Positions 46,739 through 56,725 are shown, numbered from the stretch's first letter. The stretch is DNA of 64,000 nucleotides from Ureibacillus sinduriensis BLB-1 = JCM 15800 (GCF_000772955.1 NZ_JPVO01000040.1:1-64000); one strand, 5' to 3'. Notes: a model not told the origin generated them from the letters alone. Made by a program: numbers and translations.

Positions 46739-47629
46739 TTGCATAATCACGAAGTCGAAGTTGGCATTAGCAGTTTTCTCAATCTGTTGCTATTTGCCGT
46801 CCCGCCAGTTCTCATTATCGGTTATATGGCGATGGTATATCGTACGAATAAAAAATACAGGAAATGGCCAGGAATTCGGATTACTTTTTGGGTAATCGGT
46901 GTGCTGACTGTCGCCTTGGCAGTCGCGGGGCCGATTGCTGAACAAGCACATGCGAGTTTTACAGCTCATATGGCGATCCATCTGTTGTTAGGGATGTTAG
47001 GGCCGTTATTTTTAGTTCTTTCCACCCCAATGAAACTTCTCTTAAGAAGTGTTCCGATTGCGATGGGAAGATTTATCGGAAAAATATTGAAAAACACTTA
47101 TATCAGGTGGATTACTCATCCAATTATCGCAGCATTATTAAATTTTGGGGGACTGTGGATTCTTTATGGAACCAATTTATATATTTTGATGCATTCATCC
47201 AGTCTGCTTTACTTCTTCGTACATGTCCATGTATTTCTGGCAGGGTATGTGTTTACTCTTTCCATGATTTATATGGAAGTGACCGTTCACCGGACGAGCT
47301 TTCGGCTCAGGGCTATCGTATTAATCTTGGCAATGGCGTCCCACAGTATTTTATCGAAATGGATATATGCAAATCCACCAACCGGCGTTGAAACTTCCGA
47401 TGCACAGCGTGGTGGGATGCTCATGTATTACGGTGGGGACGCGATTGATTTGATTCTTGTCATTATATTATGTTATCAATATTTCAGTGGAAGAAATAAT
47501 CTGCAGGAAGTATGGAAGCATGAAGCTAAAAATGCAAGTAAAAGTACAAGCATAGCAAAAACAATTCTATTCCCAAATAACAAAGCAATGGCAAATAATC
47601 AATTCACCAACAAGAATCCCCACAAATAA
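46739..47629 (+). CDS. Cytochrome c oxidase assembly factor CtaG-like
   Basis: TTG 46739 follows directly on the stop codon of the DUF2243 gene, so the two are coupled. The 296-residue protein has about seven helices and features of the caa3-type CtaG family (PF09678): AGPIAEQAHASFTAHMAIHLLLGMLGPLFL, in which His residues are proposed to handle copper. The family helps build the copper site of caa3 oxidase, but no oxidase gene is in the window. The product may serve a copper-related or unknown role. Confidence 0.82.
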   Translation: MHNHEVEVGISSFLNLLLFAVPPVLIIGYMAMVYRTNKKYRKWPGIRITFWVIGVLTVALAVAGPIAEQAHASFTAHMAIHLLLGMLGPLFLVLSTPMKLLLRSVPIAMGRFIGKILKNTYIRWITHPIIAALLNFGGLWILYGTNLYILMHSSSLLYFFVHVHVFLAGYVFTLSMIYMEVTVHRTSFRLRAIVLILAMASHSILSKWIYANPPTGVETSDAQRGGMLMYYGGDAIDLILVIILCYQYFSGRNNLQEVWKHEAKNASKSTSIAKTILFPNNKAMANNQFTNKNPHK

Positions 47630-47631
47630 AA

Positions 47632-47668
47632 ATAGGGAGGCAAGACTTTCAGCTACACTCCCTATCTT
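47632..47668. terminator. Shared terminator, CtaG-like / ligD
   Basis: ATAGGGAG and CTCCCTAT form a stem. T-rich tails exist on both strands, so it can end both the + strand CtaG-like gene and the minus-strand ligD, which converge here. Confidence 0.75.
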
Positions 47669-49503
47669 TTCTTCGTTAATTCCATTAAGGATTTAAGAAC
47701 AGGTTCGAAAGGTTGTTTTTCTCCGACCTTATAAAAATCTTTAAACAAATCCCCCTTATTTTTGAGACGTTCCAGTACAGCCGGTATCGGGAAATTCTTT
47801 GGACTCAACCCGCTATTAACCTCATGCCATTCCAATGGAGTCGCAATTAGACCGGATTCGTTTCCTCTAGGTGAATAGGGGCTAACAATCGTCTTACCTT
47901 CAGCATGCTGGATATAATCCAAATATAATCGGTTTTCTCGGTTCTTTTTCATTCGTTCGATTGTAAATGATTTTGGATTTTGTTCAACTAGAAACCTGCA
48001 CACAAACTCTGTAAAAACTCTTGTTTCTTCAAACGTAAACGTGTCCTTCGGCAGCGGAATATAAATCTGCAATCCCTTGCCACCGGATGTTTTGACAAAA
48101 GAGTGTAAATTGAATTTATCAAATATTGCTTTCATGCTCAATGCGGCTTCAATAGCTAATGAAAAATCATCAACAGAAGGCGGATCTAAATCAAATACAA
48201 TTTCTGTAGGGTAAATTGTATCAATAGTTTTAAAGGGGATATGGTATTCAATTGCAAGTTGGTTTCCTAACCATAACAACGTCTTCATATCATTGCATAC
48301 AATATATTCAATATCTTCTTCAACACTAGTTTTGATAAAACTTGGGGTGTAATCCGGTGCATTTTTTTGATAAAAGCTTTCCCCTGGCACTCCGTGCGGA
48401 AAGCGGATTGTTGTTAGTAAACGATTTTGCAAAAAAGGCAATAGGAAAGGTGCCACCTCTTGGAGATAGTAAATATAATCATCCTTTACTAAACCGACCG
48501 CTGGCCAAATAGGCTTATCGGGATGAGTAATTGCGACTTTGTCAGGTACTGAATTCAGCGCACGCAACATTCTTTTCCAGGTTGCCTCTTTTGGGGGTAC
48601 ATCAAATCGAAAAGCTTCAAAACGCGGTTCCCGAAGCTTCTTCCCATCGAAGTCAATACAAGCTACATCAATACAAATGGAGGGGGGGAGTGTCCAGGTA
48701 GTAGTCGAGGTTTTCATTCCGTTGGCTTGAAAGAAAGCTGAAAGTGTTTGGAGCTCTTCATCTTCCAGACCATGACGGAAAGTAGTAACCTCTATTAGTT
48801 CATCTTCAGCGTAGACCGCTCCATTAAAATAACCGTTCATTTGATCGAAAAGCGTTAGAATTATTGTTACAATACGCCAATTTTTCACCTTTAGCCAATG
48901 GTTTGTTCTTTTCCCGCCCTCCCAAATACTGTTTTTCCTTTTGGCAATCATCCCCTCAGCATTCCATTCCGTAATCTTTTCCCAAAGTCGTTCACTGTCA
49001 TTAAACACCTTTATCATTTGAATCGTGCCCTTATCTTTATAGGAAGGGGAAAGTGGGAAATCCAGAGTTTTAAACAAGGAATGTATTTTGTTTTTACGAG
49101 TTTCGAGTGTTGATTGCGTAATATTTTCGCCATTTAACTGCAATAAATCAAATGCAATGAAATTACAGGGGAACTTGTCTCCGGATTCAAGTATCGTCTT
49201 TTTAGTTCGCATTCTTCCACGGGACTGAACTATTGAAAAATTACTTTTAAAATCATTTTGCAAGTAGACAAGTTCACCATCTAGAACAATTGGTAAATGG
49301 GGATTCATTCTATTCTGCATGACATCGCAAAACTCGACGATTTCTGGAAAGTACTCTGTTAAATCTTTATCATTGCGACTAGTTAATGTCACCCTATCTG
49401 TATCCCATCTTAAAATGCATCGAAAGCCATCATACTTTACTTCGTATATCCAATCGTTACTTGTCGGGACAGTGGCGGCCGAAGTTAGGAGCATTGGTTT
49501 CAT
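47662..49503 (-). CDS. ligD: ATP-dependent DNA ligase LigD (ligase-polymerase)
   Basis: The 613-residue protein has the ligase domain first: motif I EVKYDGFR (catalytic Lys near residue 24) and an OB fold ending near residue 300. The primase-polymerase domain follows, with IVFDLDPPSVDDF, the metal-binding Asp pair, and KTSGGKGLQIYIPL. The nuclease (PE) domain found in mycobacterial LigD is missing, as in Bacillus YkoU. With Ku it performs non-homologous end joining in spores. Divergent from ku. Confidence 0.95.
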   Translation of the reverse strand: MKPMLLTSAATVPTSNDWIYEVKYDGFRCILRWDTDRVTLTSRNDKDLTEYFPEIVEFCDVMQNRMNPHLPIVLDGELVYLQNDFKSNFSIVQSRGRMRTKKTILESGDKFPCNFIAFDLLQLNGENITQSTLETRKNKIHSLFKTLDFPLSPSYKDKGTIQMIKVFNDSERLWEKITEWNAEGMIAKRKNSIWEGGKRTNHWLKVKNWRIVTIILTLFDQMNGYFNGAVYAEDELIEVTTFRHGLEDEELQTLSAFFQANGMKTSTTTWTLPPSICIDVACIDFDGKKLREPRFEAFRFDVPPKEATWKRMLRALNSVPDKVAITHPDKPIWPAVGLVKDDYIYYLQEVAPFLLPFLQNRLLTTIRFPHGVPGESFYQKNAPDYTPSFIKTSVEEDIEYIVCNDMKTLLWLGNQLAIEYHIPFKTIDTIYPTEIVFDLDPPSVDDFSLAIEAALSMKAIFDKFNLHSFVKTSGGKGLQIYIPLPKDTFTFEETRVFTEFVCRFLVEQNPKSFTIERMKKNRENRLYLDYIQHAEGKTIVSPYSPRGNESGLIATPLEWHEVNSGLSPKNFPIPAVLERLKNKGDLFKDFYKVGEKQPFEPVLKSLMELTKKR

Positions 49504-49607
49504 GTTTGGAACCTCTTTTTTTTAGAGTTAGTTTTCAACTTATTTGAATGGTTATACATAGTTGAAGGTTGGAATCATCATAATAAAGAAAAAGCAGGTG
49601 AACGAAA

Positions 49608-50450
49608 TTGCATACAGTTTGGAAAGGTAGTATCAGCTTTGGACTTGTCAATATACCAGTAAAACTTCATACAGCAACTGAAAATAAAGATATTAAACTG
49701 AGGCAGCTCCACAAAGAATGCAACAGCCCGATTAATTATCAAAAGGTCTGTTCGGTTTGTGAGAAGGAAGTAAAAAGTGAAGACATCGTCAAAGCTTATG
49801 AATACTCCAAAAATAAATTTGTTGTGTTGGATGATGACGAGCTTGAAAAACTCCGCAAGGAAAATGAGGAAAAAGCGGTAGAGATTATTGAGTTTGTAAA
49901 GCTTGAAGAAATCGACCCTATCTATTTTGAGAGAAGTTATTTTATGGCCCCGGATACTGGAGGGGGGAAGGCATATGCACTTTTACGGAAGGCACTGGGC
50001 GATTCGGGGAAAATTGGTGTTGCGAAAATTACAATCCGTTCGAAGGAACAACTAGCCATTGTTCGTGTTTATGGGGAAACATTAATCATGGAGACAATCC
50101 ACTTTCCTGATGAAGTGCGAAGTACAGAGGAGGTCCCCAACATTCCAAGCGAAGAAAAAGTCACTGAAAAGGAACTTGATACCGCGTTAATGTTGATTGA
50201 ACAATTGACTGCCCAATTTGAACCTGATAAATACCAGGATGATTACCGGACAGCGTTGCTTGAATTGATCGAACAGAAGAAAAATGGTGAGTTGACGGTT
50301 ACGGTGAGCGAAAAAGAGACGGTTATACCATCCGATATGACGGATTTGATGGCGGCTTTACAAGCATCCCTCGATAAAACATCAACTACAAAAAAGAAAA
50401 CGACTACAAGAAAACGGAAGACAACAGCAGCAGAGAAAAAAGAGGCTTAG
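49608..50450 (+). CDS. ku: Non-homologous end-joining protein Ku
   Basis: Ku binds DNA ends as a ring-shaped homodimer and recruits LigD. The 280-residue protein shows HTVWKGSISFGLVNIPVKL at the N-terminus and SYFMAPDTGGGKAYALLRKAL, both typical of bacterial Ku. The last ~25 residues are Lys/Arg/Thr-rich, a DNA-binding tail seen in Bacillus Ku. The start is TTG 49608 behind GCAGGTG. It diverges from ligD over 104 nt, so the pair can be co-regulated. Confidence 0.95.
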   Translation: MHTVWKGSISFGLVNIPVKLHTATENKDIKLRQLHKECNSPINYQKVCSVCEKEVKSEDIVKAYEYSKNKFVVLDDDELEKLRKENEEKAVEIIEFVKLEEIDPIYFERSYFMAPDTGGGKAYALLRKALGDSGKIGVAKITIRSKEQLAIVRVYGETLIMETIHFPDEVRSTEEVPNIPSEEKVTEKELDTALMLIEQLTAQFEPDKYQDDYRTALLELIEQKKNGELTVTVSEKETVIPSDMTDLMAALQASLDKTSTTKKKTTTRKRKTTAAEKKEA

Positions 50451-50561
50451 TTCATTTCCGAATTCCGAAACAAAGGATATTCCACAGAGTAATCTTCTAA
50501 TCCAGACTCAACGAATATGTAGGATGAGCTTCAAATTTGGGCAACTTCGGCTTATAAATTA

Positions 50562-50608
50562 CACTTGAAAAAAACACAACTCTCCTGAATCCAGGACCCG
50601 AGTTGTGT
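50562..50608. terminator. Terminator after ku, bidirectional
   Basis: AACACAACTC pairs with GAGTTGTGTT, enclosing a second short stem TCCTG/CAGGA. T-runs flank on both strands; it can also end the minus-strand PTS gene at 50617. Confidence 0.8.
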
Positions 50609-50616
50609 TTTTAATA

Positions 50617-51654
50617 TCATTCAAAATCCAGCTTGTAATCTTCATCCTTAATAAGTTTCAGTTTCTTTTTAAATATATAGATAAAGATCAAGTTTAGAAT
50701 GAGCGGGAGGATAAAGAACATGCTTAGCATGATGGCGATGTTCGGTGCGGACCAGCCGCCGTCTGCCAAATTTATATAATTTAACGGACCAACCAATCCA
50801 GATAAACCAAATCCGGCACTATATGGTGTGCCTTGCACATTAAAGACGCCTGCAAGGCCACCGAGTATGGCAGCGGATATTAACATGGGAATTGCAATGG
50901 TTGGCTTCATAAAGAAGTTTCGCATTTGGATTTTAGGTGAACCCAAAACGTGCGCCAATGCAGTGCCTAATGAATTTGCTTTCAGACTGGCCAGGAATAA
51001 GCCCATACCGACTGCAACAATGCCTAAATTTGCAGCTCCTGATCCGATGCCCGACAGCATAATAACAGTAGCGATTCCAACAGTAGAGATAGGAGAAATA
51101 ATTACAATTCCAAATATGACAGCAAGCAATGCGCCCATCAGGATAGGCTGTAGCCCAGTCAGATAAGCAACTACTTCACCTACCAGACCAGCACCTGTTT
51201 TAACGTAAGGTAAAATCATGTACCCTATCATCCCCGGTATAACTACTGATAACATCGGCATTAAGAGAATGGAGTATTCTTTCAGTTTTTCGCCGACAAG
51301 TTTTACAAAAAGTACGGCAAGAGCAGCTGTTAATCCTGAGTTAAGTGTTACACCAATACCGTTTAGTGTAAACAGACCTTCAGCGGTTTTCATAATTGCC
51401 CCACTTCCTATTACAGTGGCGATACCGACACACGCCGTTTGAATCTGTGTTAATTTAAACTGCATACCTACCAAAATACCCGTTAGCAGTGGAAGCATAC
51501 TCATGATAACAACAGTTGCATCAAACAGATGCTGCAGTGCTGGCACAGAAGGTATGATTAATTTCAGTATTTCACCAAGTAAGGCATTGGGAATCAGAGC
51601 GACTACGATGGCGATACTCATCCCATTTAGGAGTTTGCTGAAGAAATCCTTCAT
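50617..51654 (-). CDS. PTS system IIC-like permease (EIIC_2 type)
   Basis: The 345-residue protein has about ten hydrophobic segments and no cytoplasmic EIIA or EIIB domain. It resembles the PTS_EIIC_2 family (PF13303), which has a GLFLASLKANSLGTALAHVLGSPKIQMRNF-like segment conserved near residue 230. The substrate is unknown and no PTS EIIA/B gene is nearby, so phosphotransfer would need a distant partner or transport may be PTS-independent. The start is behind AGAGG. Confidence 0.8.
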   Translation of the reverse strand: MKDFFSKLLNGMSIAIVVALIPNALLGEILKLIIPSVPALQHLFDATVVIMSMLPLLTGILVGMQFKLTQIQTACVGIATVIGSGAIMKTAEGLFTLNGIGVTLNSGLTAALAVLFVKLVGEKLKEYSILLMPMLSVVIPGMIGYMILPYVKTGAGLVGEVVAYLTGLQPILMGALLAVIFGIVIISPISTVGIATVIMLSGIGSGAANLGIVAVGMGLFLASLKANSLGTALAHVLGSPKIQMRNFFMKPTIAIPMLISAAILGGLAGVFNVQGTPYSAGFGLSGLVGPLNYINLADGGWSAPNIAIMLSMFFILPLILNLIFIYIFKKKLKLIKDEDYKLDFE

Positions 51655-51899
51655 ATGTAATAACCTCTTTCTAGAATCATTATTTGTTTTATTATGTATC
51701 GAGTTTTAGTTTAGCGCTTCAACGCGTTGAATTATTGAATTGTAGTTAGTTTATCTCAAATCTTTAAACTTGTAAACACAAATATGATCAAGGATAATAA
51801 TTAGGCTTGATTTTCCTATTTATTCGCCTTTTTTATAGTCTTAAGTATAATGGAAACTATATAGTAAAATTGTTAAATACATAGAAGGAGCATTTATAT

Positions 51900-52271
51900 A
51901 TGAACATCTTATTATTGATTGGTGCAATTTTGGCATTTGTAGGAGTAGTTCTTGGTGCGTTTGGGGCGCATGCGTTAAAAGATAAGTTTCCCGAGCCGCG
52001 TTATGAACAAATTTGGAACACAGCAGTTCAATATCAAATGTACCATGGATTAGGTTTAATCTTGTTGGGCATTCTTTCAATGGATGCGTTATTAGGAAGC
52101 TCGAGTTTATTATCCTGGGCTGGATACCTAATGTTTGCGGGTATTGTGTTTTTTTCTGGAAGTTTGTATGTCTTGTCCGTAACGGGAGTTAAGAAATTAG
52201 GTGCAATTACACCGATTGGCGGTCTCCTATTTTTAGCAGCTTGGATGTTGGTAATTATAGAAGTGCTTTGA
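51900..52271 (+). CDS. DUF423 membrane protein (YwdK-like)
   Basis: The 123-residue protein has four membrane helices and the pattern GAFGAHALKDKF near residue 20 and a later FSGSLYVLSVTG, which identify the DUF423/YwdK family. Function is unknown. ATG 51900 lies behind GAAGGAG. A terminator follows (52285-52316). Confidence 0.88.
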   Translation: MNILLLIGAILAFVGVVLGAFGAHALKDKFPEPRYEQIWNTAVQYQMYHGLGLILLGILSMDALLGSSSLLSWAGYLMFAGIVFFSGSLYVLSVTGVKKLGAITPIGGLLFLAAWMLVIIEVL

Positions 52272-52284
52272 ATGTTGTAAGGAG

Positions 52285-52316
52285 TGGTCCAGTGATGCCG
52301 GGCCACTTCTTTTTTC
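52285..52316 (+). terminator. Terminator after the DUF423 gene
   Basis: GTGGTCC and GGGCCAC pair across a short loop, followed by TTCTTTTTT. The remaining bases to 52509 hold no other gene. Confidence 0.7.
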
Positions 52317-52509
52317 AGTTTTGAAGCATTCGTGCCCTTGAACGAGCAAAGATATTAAGCGCAAGTTTTAATGCAATATCCTCAAAGTGAAAAGTAACGC
52401 ATAACTATTAAAAATAAAAGAAACATATTTGATGCCACAGTACATTGAAACAAACTATAGCTTTTGGGGTATTCTTCTTGTATAGAGAACTATATGAGGA
52501 GTGTTCATA

Positions 52510-53691
52510 ATGCTAAAAGAGATTTACGCTGATTTACATATCCATATTGGACGTACTGAAAAGGGAAGAGCGGTTAAAATTACAGGCAGTAGAAATTTGA
52601 CGCTAAAGAATATATTGGAAACGGCTACTTCCAGGAAGGGGTTAGATTTAATCGGCATTATTGACTGCCACTCACCGGAAGTCATCGAAGAAATGGAACA
52701 ACTAATTCGAGACGGGAAAGCAAGAGAACTCCCAGGTGGCGGAATCCGATACGAAAATACAACATTGATTCCAGGTTCGGAGATAGAAATTTATGATGAA
52801 AATTGCCACGGGCCCATTCATGTCCTGGCATATTTCAAGACGATTGAAAAGATGCGGGAATTCTCATTATGGATGAGCACAAAGCAAAAAAATATTCACC
52901 TCAGCTCACAGCGTATCTACTGTGATGGCCGAACATTGCAGCAAAGGGTAAGCGATTTGGATGGGCTTTTCATCCCGGCCCATGTTTTCACTCCTTTTAA
53001 AAGTCTCTTCGGTAGGGGGGTGGAGAAAAGCTTAAGGGAAGTATTTGACCCACACTTGATAGACGGAATTGAATTGGGTTTAAGTTCGGACACAGATATG
53101 GTTAAAGGGATGAGCGATCTTGCACCTTATACATTTGTTACAAATTCGGACGCCCATTCACTTGGAAAGCTTGCTCGTGAATATCAAAAAATCAGAGTGG
53201 AGGATGCAAGTTTTGATGAGCTGAAAAAAGCACTCCATCAACAAGAAGGAAGAACAATTAGCGCAAATTACGGCTTAAATCCGCTGCTTGGGAAATATCA
53301 TGAAACGGTATGCGCAGACTGTGGTGAGCAAATAGATGAAGAAGGGCAAACCCGCTGCCCCTATTGTGGAAAAGAACATTTAATCAAAGGCGTAGCTAAA
53401 AGGATTGCTGAATTAACGGATGCACCTTTGCAAGTAATAGAAAGACCACCTTATATCCACCAAGTGCCATTAGATTTTATCCCTGGAATTGGACCGAAAA
53501 CGATAACGAAACTGTTAGATGCTTTTGGAACGGAAATGAACATACTGCATGAAGCCTCAATAGAAGATTTAAAGAAAGTGATACCAGAAAAATTGGCCAA
53601 TAGCATACACTTGGCAAGAACAGGGAGATTGGGAATAAAAGTTGGCGGGGGAGGAGTATACGGCAAGGTTGATGCCACCGCATCCGAATAA
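52510..53691 (+). CDS. Endonuclease Q-like PHP-domain protein
   Basis: I use ATG 52510, 8 nt behind GAGGAG, giving 393 residues. The PHP domain shows DLHIHIGR, IIDCHSP, PGSEIEI, IPAHVFTP and TNSDAHS, which supply the metal-binding His/Asp/Glu residues. A zinc-ribbon (CADCGEQ...CPYCG, about residues 272-290) and a helix-hairpin-helix (IPGIGPKTITKLL, near 330) follow. This is the layout of endonuclease Q, which nicks 5' of deaminated bases such as uracil and hypoxanthine. It is best known from archaea and some Bacillus. Confidence 0.87.
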   Translation: MLKEIYADLHIHIGRTEKGRAVKITGSRNLTLKNILETATSRKGLDLIGIIDCHSPEVIEEMEQLIRDGKARELPGGGIRYENTTLIPGSEIEIYDENCHGPIHVLAYFKTIEKMREFSLWMSTKQKNIHLSSQRIYCDGRTLQQRVSDLDGLFIPAHVFTPFKSLFGRGVEKSLREVFDPHLIDGIELGLSSDTDMVKGMSDLAPYTFVTNSDAHSLGKLAREYQKIRVEDASFDELKKALHQQEGRTISANYGLNPLLGKYHETVCADCGEQIDEEGQTRCPYCGKEHLIKGVAKRIAELTDAPLQVIERPPYIHQVPLDFIPGIGPKTITKLLDAFGTEMNILHEASIEDLKKVIPEKLANSIHLARTGRLGIKVGGGGVYGKVDATASE

Positions 53692-53746
53692 ATGCTTTGA
53701 AGCAAATGAATTTAAAGGATAATGACGGTTTATATAGAAAGTAAAA

Positions 53747-53798
53747 AAACAAGCTACTTTGTTTAAGACGGGGAATCTTAAACGTAGCTTGTTTTAAA
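53747..53798 (+). terminator. Terminator after the EndoQ-like gene
   Basis: AAACAAGCTAC pairs with GTAGCTTGTTT, with an inner stem GTTTAAGA/TCTTAAAC. It is a two-part hairpin; the T-run is short. Confidence 0.75.
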
Positions 53799-53917
53799 GG
53801 GATGTATGTCACTTGGACATATATTTATAGCAAATTGGGGAATTTGTGGTTTTGGGTTACCACAAAAATTTGCTAGGGGATACGTTAATAATATAACCAG
53901 GTTTCTCAAATTTTATA

Positions 53918-54691
53918 TCATGATATTTGAGAAATATTTAATTTTTCTTCATTCCATTTCAGTCCTTCAAAGAAACGATAGATTTCTTCGAAAACGAGCT
54001 CCTTTTCCTGGTCAAGCGTCAAAATATGGCCAGAATTGATAAAGCTTTTAACTGATTTAATGCGAGATTTGACGGAATTATATATTAGATCTGCACTTTC
54101 GCAGTAATAATCATCATCACGAAGTCCACGTAAAATATGAACCGGTGTTTGAATCGTTTCAAGTTTTTCGCTAGTTTCGTTGATCATGCCTTGTAAATAC
54201 TCCAATGCAGGCATACGGTATTTTTCGGCAATTTCTTTGGGCTGGTCGGATTGTTCGTCGAATGTGCCAGCTAATTTTTTATATTTAATCGTGTAGTCAA
54301 TAATACGCTCTTGTAAGCTATCGATACTTTTTGCTAATGCAGGAGCGGACATTGCAACGATTGCTTTTGTTGGACGTTCTTCACCAAGTTTTAATGAGAA
54401 AATTCCACCAAGTGAAACACCTGCAACAGCGATTTCATCATAACCTCTATTTTTTAGCTCATCATAACCTTCGAGAACACTGTTCCACCATTCAATTGGA
54501 TTTGTTTGAATAAGTGTCACAGGGTCGCCACCATGACCTTTGTATAATGGTGCATGTACTGTGTAGTTGCGATCTGCTAAATATCTACCCAGACGTTTAA
54601 CGTCGTTTGTATTTCCAGTAAAACCATGAAGTAATAGAACGGCACGATTACCTTTTTCAATCATAAATGGTTTCGGAGGAATGATTTTCAT
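53918..54691 (-). CDS. Carboxylesterase, Est30-like alpha/beta hydrolase
   Basis: The 257-residue protein has the HGFTGN oxyanion region (near residue 22), the nucleophile elbow GVSLGG (Ser near residue 93), an acid in RGLRDDDYY (near 190) and the catalytic His in SGHILT (near 220). Together these match the Est30/YvaK group of monoglyceride and short-chain ester hydrolases. It is divergent from a LysR-type gene, which may control it. The last codons overlap a small hairpin at 53904-53935. Confidence 0.88.
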   Translation of the reverse strand: MKIIPPKPFMIEKGNRAVLLLHGFTGNTNDVKRLGRYLADRNYTVHAPLYKGHGGDPVTLIQTNPIEWWNSVLEGYDELKNRGYDEIAVAGVSLGGIFSLKLGEERPTKAIVAMSAPALAKSIDSLQERIIDYTIKYKKLAGTFDEQSDQPKEIAEKYRMPALEYLQGMINETSEKLETIQTPVHILRGLRDDDYYCESADLIYNSVKSRIKSVKSFINSGHILTLDQEKELVFEEIYRFFEGLKWNEEKLNISQIS

Positions 54692-54884
54692 TTTTATTTG
54701 GCTCCTTTAATTAATTAGATGTGACAAATATTCGAAATTTTTATATGAAGTATTGTTTTTATTATTTATATTTGATATGCAAACTTAATATCTAAGCTTA
54801 TTATAGTGTTAACAATACATAAGTACAATTTATTGTTTTTATCATTTTCATTCCAAATAGTTATCAATTAAAGAGGGGGATAAA

Positions 54885-55769
54885 ATGGAAATCCAACAGC
54901 TTGAATATTTTAAAATCGTTGCAGAAATGCAGCATATGACACATGCAGCTGAACAGTTAAATATTTCACAGCCAGCCCTTAGCAAGTCGATTTCCAATAT
55001 TGAGCTGGAAATCGGTGTTCCATTATTCGATAGGCAAGGGAGATCGATTAGCCTCAATCGTTACGGCAAACTCTTTTTAGCAAGTGCCAATGCAATTTTA
55101 CATGAATATGAAAAGGCGAAAGCGGAAATCAGCAGTCTTGTCAAGCCTGGATACGGTGATGTGGCTTTTGGCTTTATTCATACTCTTGGGATGGAAGTGG
55201 TTCCCGAATTAATGGCCCATGTTCCCGAAAAATATCCCAATATGAAGTTTACACTAACTCAAGCTGCTTCCTATAACCTTTTAAAATGGCTTGAGGAAGG
55301 ACAGGTTGATTTATGTTTATCCCAACGCATCGAGTCAAAAACAATCAATATCGAATGGATTGAGCTATGGAGCGAGGAGTTATTTGTGATTGTTCCAAAG
55401 AATCACCGTTTTGCCGATCGTGAAACAATCAAACTCGAAGAAATAAAGGACGAACCTTTTATTTCGATCAAACGGGGAAATGCTTTGCGTCAAATTGTGG
55501 ATAAATTTTTTAAGGAAGCCGGAATAACAACAAATATTACATTTGCCGGTGAAGAAATGCATACCGTTGCCGGTTTCGTTGGAGCGGGGCTGGGTGTTTC
55601 TCTTATTCCCAATATTAAGGGATTGAATGAGTATAATGTTTGCAAAATTCGTGTAAGTGAGCCGATTTGCGAAAGGAAGATAGGTGTTTCGTGGGCTGGG
55701 GGCCGATATTTATCACCTGCTGCCGTCCAGTTTAAAGAGTATTTAGTGGAGTACTTTAAGGAAAAATAA
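54885..55769 (+). CDS. LysR-family transcriptional regulator
   Basis: The 294-residue protein has the LysR helix-turn-helix at residues ~18-45 (MTHAAEQLNISQPALSKSISNIELEIGVPLFDRQGRSI), then the effector-binding domain. It diverges from the esterase gene, with 193 nt between the starts. The inducer is unknown. GltC/CynR-like members share this N-terminus, but no closer assignment can be made. Confidence 0.92.
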   Translation: MEIQQLEYFKIVAEMQHMTHAAEQLNISQPALSKSISNIELEIGVPLFDRQGRSISLNRYGKLFLASANAILHEYEKAKAEISSLVKPGYGDVAFGFIHTLGMEVVPELMAHVPEKYPNMKFTLTQAASYNLLKWLEEGQVDLCLSQRIESKTINIEWIELWSEELFVIVPKNHRFADRETIKLEEIKDEPFISIKRGNALRQIVDKFFKEAGITTNITFAGEEMHTVAGFVGAGLGVSLIPNIKGLNEYNVCKIRVSEPICERKIGVSWAGGRYLSPAAVQFKEYLVEYFKEK

Positions 55770-55811
55770 AAATATATTTTTTAAAAAAACATTGTAAAAG
55801 GTGAAGAGGCC

Positions 55812-56687
55812 ATGCTTTACGACCGTGAGTTATTTAAGAAATTACTGAATGACCATACTGAAACTTTTAATGCCGAAGAAATGGATGAAGCATTAAATCT
55901 GTTTAACCTTGCTTTAGATGGCAATGATCGAGCCATGCTTGAAATTGCCTACTTATATAGGGCGATGGAAAATTATAATGATTCTGTGCATTGGTTGAAG
56001 GAAGCTGTACATCGAGGAAATAATGCTGCCATGTTCGAATTGGGTAATTGTTATTTTGAAGGGCTCGGGATAGATGAAAACTATGAACAAGCACTTCTTT
56101 ACTATAAAAAGGCGGCAGAAAACGGTCATGCTGATAGTGCCAATAACTTGGCAGACATGTACTTGAATGGTGAGGGAGTGACCTTTGATGCAAAGACAGC
56201 CCTTTATTGGTTCAAGATTGCCGCCTCTCAAAATGTAGTGGAAGCGATGTTTACCCTGGGCATCATGTGTGAGCAAGGAATCGGCATGGAACCTGATGAA
56301 GAAAGTGCCTTCCGCTATTACTTGCAATCCGCAAACGGTGGGTACGAGGATGCACAATATCGAGTGGGGACAATTTTTCTGGATGGGCTGCTTGGACAAG
56401 AAAGGAATATCGGGCATGCTTTACAGTGGTTTGAAAAAGCAGCACAAAGGCATCATATCGACTCTATTTATAATCTGGGCTTTTTATATGAGAATGGATT
56501 GGGTATCCCCCGTAACGGGAAGAAGGCGCTCCATTATTACAAAAGGGCGGCGCTGCTTGGCGATTACCAATCAAAATTGAACATTGCCAGTATTTATGAG
56601 CTTGGTATCGACGTTCCGAAAAATCGAAAAGAAGCAGCAAAATGGCGTAATGTAGCAATGCACCAAATGCAACCAATGGAGGAATAG
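55812..56687 (+). CDS. Sel1-repeat (TPR-like) protein
   Basis: The 291-residue protein consists of about seven Sel1-like repeats, recognised by recurring AMFELGNCYFEGLG and NLADMYLNGEGV spacing of ~36 residues. No signal peptide or membrane segment is seen, so it acts in the cytoplasm. Sel1 repeats form a solenoid for protein contacts. It lies 42 nt downstream of the LysR gene and may share its transcript. Confidence 0.88.
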   Translation: MLYDRELFKKLLNDHTETFNAEEMDEALNLFNLALDGNDRAMLEIAYLYRAMENYNDSVHWLKEAVHRGNNAAMFELGNCYFEGLGIDENYEQALLYYKKAAENGHADSANNLADMYLNGEGVTFDAKTALYWFKIAASQNVVEAMFTLGIMCEQGIGMEPDEESAFRYYLQSANGGYEDAQYRVGTIFLDGLLGQERNIGHALQWFEKAAQRHHIDSIYNLGFLYENGLGIPRNGKKALHYYKRAALLGDYQSKLNIASIYELGIDVPKNRKEAAKWRNVAMHQMQPMEE

Positions 56688-56725
56688 AACTGTTTCCTCA
56701 TCAAGCGTCCTACAAATAGTGATAC

